Part shown: in pieces, positions 56,618 to 64,000 of the stretch
Layout: the number at the start of each line of letters is the position of its first letter
Numbering within the stretch: position 1 is the first letter of the stretch
NCBI RefSeq assembly: GCF_015291705.1
Contig: NZ_CP030050.1
Span: 6,758,001-6,822,000 of the forward strand
Direction of reading: 5' to 3'
DNA length: 64,000 nucleotides
DNA from: Bradyrhizobium arachidis
Lineage (GTDB): Bacteria; Pseudomonadota; Alphaproteobacteria; Rhizobiales; Xanthobacteraceae
Program-made: the position numbers and the translations under genes
The notes under the pieces: model-generated
Told to the model about the DNA's origin: nothing
Databases searched by the model: none
What the model saw: the letters and a program-made list of their open reading frames with translations, nothing else

Positions 56618-57751
56618 TCACATCCCGATCGAGGCGAAGAAGATGGCGAACACGCCGTCCATGACGATGACGAAGAAGATGCCCTTCACCACCGAGGCTG
56701 TCGTGTGCTGTCCGAGCGATTCCGCGCTGCCCTGCACCGCGAGCCCTTCGACGCAGGCGACGATGCCGATCACGGCGGCCATGACAGGTGCCTTGACGAT
56801 GCCGACGATGAAATGGTCGATCGAGATGGCGTCGCGCAGCCGCAGCAGGAAGGCCTCGGGATCGACACCGCCATAGAGCCAGGCGACGAGCCCGCCGCCA
56901 TAGAGCGCGGCCATCGCGCCGAGGAAGGCGAGGATCGGCAGCGCCAACACCAGCGCCAGCATGCGCGGCAGCACCAGCACCTCGATCGGATCGAAGCCCA
57001 TGGTGCGCAGTGCGTCGATCTCCTCGCGCATCTTCATCGAGCCGAGCTCGGCGGTGTAGGCGCTGCCCGAGCGGCCCGCGACCATGATCGCGACCAAGAG
57101 CACGCCGATCTCGCGCAGCACCAGCACGCCGAGCATGTCGACCACGAAGATGTCGGCGCCGAAACGGCGGAAATGAAAGATGCCCTGCTGGGCTATGATG
57201 CAGCCGATCAGGAAGGTGATCAGCACGATGATCGGCACCGCGCGCCAGCACACCTGCTCCAAATGGTGCACGGTCGAAGTCAGGCGGAACGAGCGTGGAT
57301 GGATCAGCACGCGAAAGCCTGCGGCGAGCACCGCGCCAAGCATGTCGATGAGGCCGGTCATCGTGCCGGTAAGGCCGGCCACGGCGCGGCCGATCTGCTC
57401 CAGCATGCCGGTGATGGTGATCGTGCTGCTCTCGATCACGGGGGTCGCCCTGACCCGCCGCACCTCGTCGACGAGGCTGGAATAATTGGCGGAGAGGCCG
57501 GCGATCTGCGCCTCGACCGGCCCTTGCGTCAGGCTGCGGCGCAGCCGCTCGATCAGCCAGGCGCCGAAGGTGTCGAGCTTGGCGACCTCGGAGACGTCGA
57601 TGAAGATGCTTTGCGGGCCGCCGGCGAGCTTCTCGGCGTCAGCCACCATCCGCTCCAGCACCGGCGCGAAGCTCGCGGTCCAGGTTCCGGTGGCGCAGAG
57701 GGCCAGCGCGTTGCCTTTGGCAATCCGCTCCAGCTTGGGATCGCCGTTCAA
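56618..57751 (-). CDS. mlaE: MlaE-type permease with N-terminal STAS domain
   Basis: The permease (377 residues) has a STAS domain in its first 110 residues (FIDVSEVAKLDTFGAWLIER), equivalent to a fused MlaB. The MlaE core of five to six helices follows, with the family segments MVAGRSGSAYTAELGSMKM and EEIDALRTMGFDPIEVLVLP. STAS-fused MlaE is common in alphaproteobacteria, which explains the missing mlaB. It heads the operon and is divergent from the epimerase gene. Confidence 0.92.
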   Translation of the reverse strand: MNGDPKLERIAKGNALALCATGTWTASFAPVLERMVADAEKLAGGPQSIFIDVSEVAKLDTFGAWLIERLRRSLTQGPVEAQIAGLSANYSSLVDEVRRVRATPVIESSTITITGMLEQIGRAVAGLTGTMTGLIDMLGAVLAAGFRVLIHPRSFRLTSTVHHLEQVCWRAVPIIVLITFLIGCIIAQQGIFHFRRFGADIFVVDMLGVLVLREIGVLLVAIMVAGRSGSAYTAELGSMKMREEIDALRTMGFDPIEVLVLPRMLALVLALPILAFLGAMAALYGGGLVAWLYGGVDPEAFLLRLRDAISIDHFIVGIVKAPVMAAVIGIVACVEGLAVQGSAESLGQHTTASVVKGIFFVIVMDGVFAIFFASIGM

Positions 57752-57885
57752 GATGTCCGCTCCCTTGCCGAGGCGGAGAAAATCAGATCGTTGCGCACGC
57801 GCCCTTACCTAGAGAAGGTACCCCCAACTGGCCATTGTTAGTTGCTAGAGGTAACTAGCAGGTTCAGATTTCGCCAGAGTTCAAA

Positions 57886-58881
57886 ATGACTTCCAGCAAA
57901 GTTCCGGCACTTAGGGCGCAAATCGAGCGCTTTCCGATTGCCGGCAGTTTCACCATCAGCCGGGGCGCCAAGACCGAGGCGGTGACCGTCGTGGCCGAGG
58001 TGAGCCGGGACGGCCTGACCGGCCGCGGCGAGTGCGTGCCCTATCCCCGCTATGGCGAGACCCCTGAGGCGACGCTAGCCGCGATCCAGGCCATGGAGGA
58101 CGCGATCCGGGGCGGTCTCGACCGGGAGGCCCTCCAGGCCGCCATGAAGCCTGGCGCGGCCCGCAACGCCCTGGATTGCGCCTTCATCGATCTGGAAGCC
58201 AAAACGGCGGACCTGCGGGCCTGGAGCCTGCTCGGCCGCCCCTCGCCGGGCGAGCGCACCACCGCCTTCACGATTTCGTTGGGGACGCCCGAGGCGATGG
58301 CGGCGGCGGCCGCCAAGGCCGCGCACCGGCCCCTGCTCAAGATCAAGCTCGGCGGCGATGGCGATCCGGAGCGAATTGCGGCGGTGCGCAGGGCCGCCCC
58401 GGAGTCCGAGCTGATCGTCGACGCCAACGAGGCCTGGGCCGAGGCCAATCTGGAAGCCAACCTCGCCGCCTGCGCCGCCGCCGGCGTCACGCTCGTGGAG
58501 CAGCCGCTGCCAGCCGGCAAGGACGACGCGCTGGCGCGGATCGAGCGGCCGCTCGCGGTCTGCGCCGACGAGAGCGTGCATGACCGTGGTTCGCTCGCGC
58601 CATTGCGAGATCGCTACGACGCCGTGAACATCAAGCTCGACAAGACCGGCGGCCTCACCGAAGCCCTCGCGATGGCCGATGACGCGCAAGCGCTCGGCTT
58701 CGAGATCATGATCGGCTGCATGGTCGCAACCTCGCTGTCGATGGCCCCCGCCATGCTGGTGACGCCGCAGGCGCGCTTCGTCGATCTTGACGGCCCGCTG
58801 CTGCTGGCGCGCGACCGCGATCACGCCCTGCGTTACGACGGCAGCCTGGTCTATCCGCCGGAGTCCTCGCTCTGGGGGTGA
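57886..58881 (+). CDS. Dipeptide (L-Ala-D/L-Glu) epimerase
   Basis: This enolase-superfamily protein (331 residues) has the K152-x-K154 pair (LKIKLGG), metal ligands in IVDANEAW, VEQPLPAG and CADES, and the opposite lysine in NIKLDKTGG. The pattern is that of muconate-lactonizing-subgroup dipeptide epimerases (EC 5.1.1.20), which recycle murein L-Ala-D-Glu. Substrate range in this subgroup varies. Its 3' end overlaps the convergent MFS gene by 31 bp. Confidence 0.86.
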   Translation: MTSSKVPALRAQIERFPIAGSFTISRGAKTEAVTVVAEVSRDGLTGRGECVPYPRYGETPEATLAAIQAMEDAIRGGLDREALQAAMKPGAARNALDCAFIDLEAKTADLRAWSLLGRPSPGERTTAFTISLGTPEAMAAAAAKAAHRPLLKIKLGGDGDPERIAAVRRAAPESELIVDANEAWAEANLEANLAACAAAGVTLVEQPLPAGKDDALARIERPLAVCADESVHDRGSLAPLRDRYDAVNIKLDKTGGLTEALAMADDAQALGFEIMIGCMVATSLSMAPAMLVTPQARFVDLDGPLLLARDRDHALRYDGSLVYPPESSLWG

Positions 58882-60047
58882 GCGATCAGCCGATGCCGCG
58901 CCGACCAGATCACCAGCGCTCCGGCCGCGGCCATCGCAGCCATGACGTAATAGAGGCCGTCGCCGATGCGGGCGTAGATCGCGCCTGAGGCGATCGAGGT
59001 CGCAGCGCCGAGCAGCCCGTTGCAGGCGGCATAGTAGCCCTGCCCCCGCGCGATCTGGTGCGAGGGCACGCGCTGCACCAGCAGGCTCATGGTGCCGAGG
59101 ATGGTCATGCCGAAGGTGAGGCCGTGGCCGAGCTGCGCGAGCGCGAGCAGCGCCAGCGGCGGCTCGTTCGCGGTGACGATCCAGCGCAGCACGGCGCTCA
59201 AGCCCCCGATCGCGATCATCGTGGACGGATGCAGCGAGAAGCGCGGCGACAGCGCGAACACGACGATCTCGGCGATCACGCCCAGCGTCCACAGCCCCGC
59301 GATCGTCAGGCCGCCGAGACCATGGAGCTGCCAGTTGATGGCCGAGAAGGTGTAATAGGCGACGTGACTGCCCTGGATCAGCGCGGCCGAGGCGATCACG
59401 GCCCAGAAGCCGAGATCGCGCAGCAGCGCCGTGTCGGCACGCGCCTCAGCGCTCTTCCGCCTGACATCGTCGAGCGGCTGCAATAAAAGGCTGGCGAGCA
59501 CCGCGACGACGGCCCAGGCGACGATGACCCAGATCAGGTCGCGCGCCGCGATGACGTCGACGAGATAGCCGCAGGCGAGCGAGCCCGCGGCGAACGCCGC
59601 CGAGCCCCACAGCCGCAACGGGCCGTAATCGAGCCCGTAGCGCGCGACGCCGCGCAGCGCAAAGGCATCGGTCAGCGGCATCGTCGGTGTCCACATCATG
59701 CAAGTCAGCGCATAGATCAGAAACAGCGCCAGCGGCTGCTGCTGCAAGCCCACGGCCGCAAACCCGATGGCGGTCGCCAGCACTGACACCATCATGCCCG
59801 CGCGGATGGCGTGCCGCTTTTCGGCAAAGGCGGTCACTTGCGGCAGCGTGGTGAAGCGCGTGATCGCCGGCAGCGCGTTGATGAGGCCGATCCAGCTTGC
59901 GTCGATGCCGATCGCCTTCAGCCAGACCGGAAAGAACGGCAGATGCGTTCCCGATACCGCGAACACCGCCGAGTAGAACAGCGCGAGGCTGACGGCGAAT
60001 CGCCGCTTCACGGCTGCTGGCGTGGGGATTTGTGATTCGGACTGCAT
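58851..60047 (-). CDS. MFS transporter (HcaT/phenylpropionate-permease-like)
   Basis: A 398-residue, 12-helix transporter. The N-terminus FYSAVFAVSGTHLPFFPVWL and the motif RLWGSAAFAAGSLACGYLVD match the MFS_1-like group that includes HcaT and LacY-like permeases. The substrate is unknown. It overlaps tail-to-tail with the epimerase gene by 31 bp and is divergent from the next gene, with 75 bp between starts. Confidence 0.8.
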   Translation of the reverse strand: MQSESQIPTPAAVKRRFAVSLALFYSAVFAVSGTHLPFFPVWLKAIGIDASWIGLINALPAITRFTTLPQVTAFAEKRHAIRAGMMVSVLATAIGFAAVGLQQQPLALFLIYALTCMMWTPTMPLTDAFALRGVARYGLDYGPLRLWGSAAFAAGSLACGYLVDVIAARDLIWVIVAWAVVAVLASLLLQPLDDVRRKSAEARADTALLRDLGFWAVIASAALIQGSHVAYYTFSAINWQLHGLGGLTIAGLWTLGVIAEIVVFALSPRFSLHPSTMIAIGGLSAVLRWIVTANEPPLALLALAQLGHGLTFGMTILGTMSLLVQRVPSHQIARGQGYYAACNGLLGAATSIASGAIYARIGDGLYYVMAAMAAAGALVIWSARHRLIAHPQSEDSGG

Positions 60048-60122
60048 CAAACCAATTGCGATTCGGTCGATATCGTGGTGATCGTTAGTGTAACGCGTGG
60101 TGATTTGCGCGACGAGATTGTC

Positions 60123-61505
60123 ATGGCCAACGAAGCATTCGCCCTTTCGCCCATGTCTGCCCGCGCGGCCGAGCCGAACGAGCAGGATTACGACGCGATC
60201 CGCGAAGCCTTCATGGAGACCGCGCGCGGCCGCTGGTTCCTCGGCGAATACGCCAAGCGCAACCGCAATGCCGACACCCGCATGGTGCTGGATGCGGTCG
60301 CGAAAATCGAAGAAACCCTTGCGGCACAGCGACAACCCGTCGTCGAGGACCGCCTGCCCGAAGCGCTGGTCGAGATCCGCCGCGCCATCCGCGAGGCCGA
60401 GACCATCGCGATCGCGGCATGCGATCCCGCTGCGATCGAAGCCAGTCTCGCCCCGATCCCGCGCGGGATCCGCATCATCAAGGAGATCTCCTGGCGCTGG
60501 CGCGAGATCGGCGCCGATGGGCGAATCTGCGACCTCATTGATTCGCAGCTTGCCTCGATCGAGGCCGCCTGCGGGCAGATTTCGACCATCGACCCCCGCG
60601 TCGAGCTCAAGGCCGCATTCGATCTGCTCAGGGAACGCATCGAGCAGACCGAGGGCGGCGCAACGCCGCAGGCCGCGCATCCCTCGCCGGTGCCTGCGCA
60701 GGACACACCGCCGGTCGCAGAGCCTGTCGAGCCCGCATCAGCCGCGATGGCGAGCGAGGGAGCCGTGGCTTTTGCGGAGACGCCGCCGGACGTCGCGGCG
60801 GCTCCCGAGCCCGAAGCAGCAGTGGAGACGGCCGGCACGCCAGAGCCGTCCGCGATCGCCGAGCAGGCCATCGATGCTGCCGTCGCGCCGGAGATCGCAG
60901 CCGAGAGCGAAAGCGCGCCCGACCATGTCGCGGTTGCGGACATCGCTTTTGAAGAGCCGGTCGTCGAGCCCGCCGCCGTCGCGGAGGTGACCGACGAGTT
61001 CTCGCTCGACGCCGAGGACGAAGCCATACTCGAGGCCATCGCGCTGGAGATGGCTGCACCCGATCCCGAGTTCGACGAGATCATCGAGCCGGTCGAGATC
61101 GCAGCGGCTGCTCCCGAGCCGATGGCTGCGGCGACCGCAGCGCCCGTTGCCGTCGAGGTCGAAGTGCCGGTTGCCGTTGCGCCAGCCGCACCGGTCGCGG
61201 AGCCCGCAGAAGACGCGCCGATCGCGATGGAGTCGCTCACGCGCCTCACCAACGCGATCGCCGAGGCCGCTGCCGAGGTGATGGAGCAGCCCGCCCCCGC
61301 CATGGCCGCCGCCGCAAGCTTCGGCGCCGCGCCGACCGCGACGCTGCCGATGCCCTCGCCCCTGTCCGCGTCCTTGCCCGAGCCCTCGCTCGGCGCCACC
61401 ATCCTCGCCAGTGGCATGCTGCAAAAGCCCCGCGCCGCCGCCAACGATCCGCTGGCCCCGATCCGTCGCATGACCCAGGCTGAGAAGATCGCGTTCTTCT
61501 CGTAA
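60123..61505 (+). CDS. Uncharacterised protein with RGRWFL N-terminal domain and Ala/Pro/Glu-rich linker
   Basis: The protein has 460 residues from this ATG. Residues 20-180 form a helical domain with ETARGRWFLGEYAKRNRNAD (about 33-52), a pattern I associate with unannotated Rhizobiales proteins. Residues about 185-400 are almost entirely Ala, Pro, Glu and Val and must be disordered. A short conserved-looking tail (LAPIRRMTQAEKIAFFS) closes it. There is no signal peptide or membrane helix. Such a layout suits a scaffold or adaptor, but the function is unknown. It may be annotated elsewhere simply as hypothetical. Confidence 0.65.
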   Translation: MANEAFALSPMSARAAEPNEQDYDAIREAFMETARGRWFLGEYAKRNRNADTRMVLDAVAKIEETLAAQRQPVVEDRLPEALVEIRRAIREAETIAIAACDPAAIEASLAPIPRGIRIIKEISWRWREIGADGRICDLIDSQLASIEAACGQISTIDPRVELKAAFDLLRERIEQTEGGATPQAAHPSPVPAQDTPPVAEPVEPASAAMASEGAVAFAETPPDVAAAPEPEAAVETAGTPEPSAIAEQAIDAAVAPEIAAESESAPDHVAVADIAFEEPVVEPAAVAEVTDEFSLDAEDEAILEAIALEMAAPDPEFDEIIEPVEIAAAAPEPMAAATAAPVAVEVEVPVAVAPAAPVAEPAEDAPIAMESLTRLTNAIAEAAAEVMEQPAPAMAAAASFGAAPTATLPMPSPLSASLPEPSLGATILASGMLQKPRAAANDPLAPIRRMTQAEKIAFFS

Positions 61506-61779
61506 CGAGCAAACGCTCCCGCCACACCGCCATTGCGAGCGCAGCGAAGAGGCGAGCACCTCAGGTGCCGCGCCTGTGCGATTGTGACGCTCACGCGTCG
61601 ATCCCATGACGCGCGCCGAAAAATGCGTGGAAATATTTGCGCGGAGAAAGTCCTCGGCAATCGTCTACATCACGAGGGCATGCGGTCCGTCGCGTGCCGC
61701 TGTCCGCGAACGCGTGCGCGAGACGCCATTGGTCCCGCGCAGCGGTTCTGCGACCGCCGCAAGCCAGAGACTCTGTCCG

Positions 61780-62535
61780 ATGACATCTTCTCTCCCGATC
61801 ACGACGGCAATCCTCGGCGTCACAGCCATCGTCTTTGCTGCCAACGCCTCGGCCGCCGACCTGCCGCCCTATCCGCACGATGCGCCGGTCATTCGCGGTG
61901 CGCCGGTCTATGGCTGGCAAGGCGCGTATGTCGGCGTCGCGGGCGGCGGGTCGTGGGGACGCAGCAAGCATGTCGATCGTGTGACAGGCCTCGACGACAC
62001 ACCGGTGTTCAACGTCAATGGCGGCGTGTTCGGCACGACGGCGGGCTACAATTGGCAGCTGATGAGCTGGATCTTCGGCGCCGAGGGCGACTTGTCATGG
62101 GCCGGTCAAAAAGGCAGCTCGCTGGACAGCGGTCCTGCCGGCAACGTGGATTTCTCGAGCTTCACAAAACTGCAATGGCTGGGCACGCTTCGCGGGCGCA
62201 TCGGATACACGCCCGGCAATGTGCTGCTCTATGCGACGGCGGGTTATGCAGCCGCAGGCGTCGAAGCCGGCGTGAAATCGTCCGCAACCGGCGCGGTCTT
62301 CGACAGCGCATCGTCGTGGCGATCCGGATGGACCGCGGGTGCAGGTGCCGAATGGGCATTCGCGCCTGCTTGGTCGGCAAAAGTCGAATATCTCTATGTG
62401 AAACTGGAAGATGGCGGCTTCACCACGCCCAACCTCGGCGCGGCGTTCGATCGCAGTCACGTGTCATTCGACGATCACATTGTTCGGATCGGCGTGAACT
62501 ACTATTTCAGCGGCCTTCCGATCCGACACTACTAG
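61780..62535 (+). CDS. Outer membrane beta-barrel protein (Omp25/31 type)
   Basis: A protein of 251 residues with a signal peptide ending near ANASAADLPP. The barrel starts GWQGAYVGVAGGGSWG and has GYNWQLMSWIFGAEGD, GTLRGRIGYTPGNVLLYATA, AKVEYLYVKL and a final RIGVNYYFSG strand. This is the single eight-stranded porin-family barrel common in Rhizobiales. The upstream 270 bp contain an in-frame extension without support. Confidence 0.86.
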   Translation: MTSSLPITTAILGVTAIVFAANASAADLPPYPHDAPVIRGAPVYGWQGAYVGVAGGGSWGRSKHVDRVTGLDDTPVFNVNGGVFGTTAGYNWQLMSWIFGAEGDLSWAGQKGSSLDSGPAGNVDFSSFTKLQWLGTLRGRIGYTPGNVLLYATAGYAAAGVEAGVKSSATGAVFDSASSWRSGWTAGAGAEWAFAPAWSAKVEYLYVKLEDGGFTTPNLGAAFDRSHVSFDDHIVRIGVNYYFSGLPIRHY

Positions 62536-62703
62536 TCTGAAATTCTCTCGAGTGACTCTTCGTCACTGCATGAAGTTTTGACTCATCGTCGCGCGAACTT
62601 TCTGCTATATGCCGCGACCAACAGGCGAAGCTCGGCTGCAACGATCCTGATCGCGTTGAAGCCGATTGCATATAAGCCGACGGTAGATACAGGGAATTTT
62701 GCG

Positions 62704-63513
62704 ATGTCAGAGATCACGACCCCGTCGTCGGGTGCCGCCACGCGGCGTGCCGTCATATCGAGAGGCCTTGGTGCTGCGGCAGCAGGCGTTGCCGCAAGCG
62801 CGATGACCACGCGCTCCGCAATGGCGGACGGCAAGAGCAACGGAGCGGCCAGTTTCGTTGGTGGAGGCGGCGCCGCCAGCGGTGGCAATTGCTTCCTGAA
62901 GGGCACCCGGATTTCCACGGCGGCGGGCGAGCGCAGGATCGAGGATCTCGTCGTCGGTGATCTGTTGCCGACGGTGTTCGGCGGAATGCGCGCGGTGCAA
63001 TGGATCGGCCGGTTCAACCGCACCAGGAGCGATCCGAACAAGCCGTGGGTGAAGAGCGCACGGCCGGTCCGCATCGCGCGCTCGGCGCTTGCTCCCAACG
63101 TGCCGCATGCCGACCTCTACGTGACCCAGGGTCACGCTGTGCTGCTCGACGGCCTCCTCATCCCCGCCGGCAATCTCGTCAACGGCACGACGATCACGCT
63201 CGACGCCGCGGATGAGCATGACGCGCTCGAATTCTTCCACATCAAGCTCGAATCCCACGACGTGATCTACGCCGAAGGTGCGCCTTGCGAGACGCTGCTG
63301 CGGGTCGACGAGACCATGAGCAATTTTGCGGATTATCTGCGCAAGCACGGTGAGCAGGACGCGCGGGACGTCCATTGCGCGCCGATCACCGGCCATGGCC
63401 GCCGCAGCGCGATGATGACGAGAGCGCGGCGCCTGGTCTCGCCCTTCCTCGGCCCGCAAAAGGTCGACATCATCAGCGCTCGCCTCGGCTCGCGGGCGGC
63501 TGGCATCATCTGA
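62704..63513 (+). CDS. Exported Hint-domain (Hedgehog/intein-type) protein
   Basis: A protein of 269 residues. The N-terminus resembles a Tat signal (ATRRAVISRGLGAAAAGVAA). A Hint domain begins at C63 (CFLKGTRISTAAGERRIEDL, then VVGD) and continues with DLYVTQGHAVLLDG and a GTTITL strand. Hint domains can self-cleave at the first cysteine, but here no C-terminal partner with the intein ending is seen, so autoprocessing is not established. GC-rich Gly/Ala linker residues precede it. Function is unknown. Confidence 0.8.
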   Translation: MSEITTPSSGAATRRAVISRGLGAAAAGVAASAMTTRSAMADGKSNGAASFVGGGGAASGGNCFLKGTRISTAAGERRIEDLVVGDLLPTVFGGMRAVQWIGRFNRTRSDPNKPWVKSARPVRIARSALAPNVPHADLYVTQGHAVLLDGLLIPAGNLVNGTTITLDAADEHDALEFFHIKLESHDVIYAEGAPCETLLRVDETMSNFADYLRKHGEQDARDVHCAPITGHGRRSAMMTRARRLVSPFLGPQKVDIISARLGSRAAGII

Positions 63514-63615
63514 GCCCGCGCACAGAGATCGACGACATCGAGGACGATCAGGCAGCCGGCGCACCGGCTGCCGCGACATGAGCGCTCGCGACCGGCGAAA
63601 ATCCTGCCCCGTCGA

Positions 63616-63975
63616 CTAGCCGCAATTCCAGACCGCGCCGATCGGCGTCCGCGTCCAGCACGGGCCGAAACTGCCGCCATTGTAGCGGCCGCCGCCAAAG
63701 CCGGGCCGGCCGAAATAGTGCCACTCGCCGTCCCAGCGGTAATACTGCGGCACCGGGTCGATGTACCAGTGACGCCGCTCGCTGCGCGCAAGGCGCCGCA
63801 TCGCGTCCTTCTGCTTGTAGAGCGGAATGCTGTTGCTCAGCGGCTGACGATAGCCCGGCAGGAAGCCGTAGCCATGCCAGACCGGCTTGGGGCGCTTTTG
63901 CGTCGACGCAGCGGACGCGATGGCGGGCAGCAGCGACAGGACGATAGCAACAGACAGACACATGAGGCGCGACAT
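63616..63975 (-). CDS. Small exported protein of unknown function
   Basis: A 119-residue protein with a signal peptide (LMCLSVAIVLSLLPAIASAA). The mature part is rich in Gly, Tyr, Trp, Arg and Pro (HYFGRPGFGGGRYNGGSFGP), with two cysteines near the end (GPCWTRTPIGAVWNC). Such YHxxGRxxxGxG proteins occur in multiple copies in Bradyrhizobium. No function is known. Confidence 0.65.
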   Translation of the reverse strand: MSRLMCLSVAIVLSLLPAIASAASTQKRPKPVWHGYGFLPGYRQPLSNSIPLYKQKDAMRRLARSERRHWYIDPVPQYYRWDGEWHYFGRPGFGGGRYNGGSFGPCWTRTPIGAVWNCG

Positions 63976-64000
63976 GGATCGACCATAGAGAGTCGCTTGC

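Noticed and set aside
61591..61971. A 126-codon minus-strand frame upstream of the beta-barrel gene
   Set aside because: The product is Arg-rich without a motif and overlaps the signal peptide region of the better-supported plus-strand gene.

Overview
The window looks like a chromosomal segment of a Bradyrhizobium-type alphaproteobacterium. The reasons are high GC with strong GC3 bias, several families of palindromic intergenic repeats typical of Bradyrhizobium and relatives, Omp25/31-type beta-barrel proteins, TTAA-N7-TTAA (CtrA-type) boxes, and a giant apolipoprotein-like coiled-coil protein of the kind tied to polar growth in Rhizobiales. I see no rRNA, convincing tRNA, CRISPR array, insertion sequence or integrase, so this reads as ordinary chromosome.

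Layout. 1-8.4 kb (minus strand): flagellar axial genes flgE-flgK-flgL, then a DxD glycosyltransferase and a PLP enzyme cut by the left edge; the last two sit behind their own CtrA-type box. 8.6-15.3 kb: Tat-type MsrB, FAD oxidoreductase, SixA-type phosphatase, universal stress protein, small membrane proteins, and a DUF1127 gene divergent from a MocR regulator. 15.3-24.8 kb: MHYT-PAS-GGDEF-EAL signalling protein, a DHA2 drug exporter, a frameshifted MFS gene, a YciF-like ferritin-fold protein, a YbhN-family membrane protein and an exported SGNH hydrolase.

25.1-33.1 kb is a coherent D-glucarate/galactarate module: MFS transporter, LysR regulator, 5-dehydro-4-deoxyglucarate dehydratase, glucarate dehydratase, 2-oxoglutarate semialdehyde dehydrogenase and a GarD/UxaA-family dehydratase. 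Together they would convert both aldarates to 2-oxoglutarate. 33.1-37.1 kb holds a MipA-type outer membrane protein with a secreted partner, divergent from a two-component system; two pairs of 11-bp-spaced direct repeats lie between them. 37.1-44.6 kb holds a double-barrel outer membrane protein divergent from an AraC regulator, a Yellow/MRJP-like exported protein divergent from an HxlR regulator, and a TonB-dependent siderophore receptor.

44.6-48.6 kb holds two small exported proteins, a thioredoxin-reductase-like ferredoxin-NADP reductase, an acyl-CoA thioesterase, an adrenodoxin-type ferredoxin and an Hpt protein. The Hpt gene is divergent from the most striking gene of the window, a 1883-residue membrane-anchored protein (48.9-54.6 kb) with five 22-residue and nine exact 44-residue repeats. 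I infer it is related to the growth-pole-ring proteins GPR/RgsE; a perfect CtrA-type box lies in the shared intergenic region. 54.9-57.8 kb is an mlaEFD lipid-transport operon, followed by a dipeptide epimerase overlapping tail-to-tail with an MFS gene, an uncharacterised Ala/Pro/Glu-rich protein, a beta-barrel protein, a Hint-domain protein and a small exported protein.
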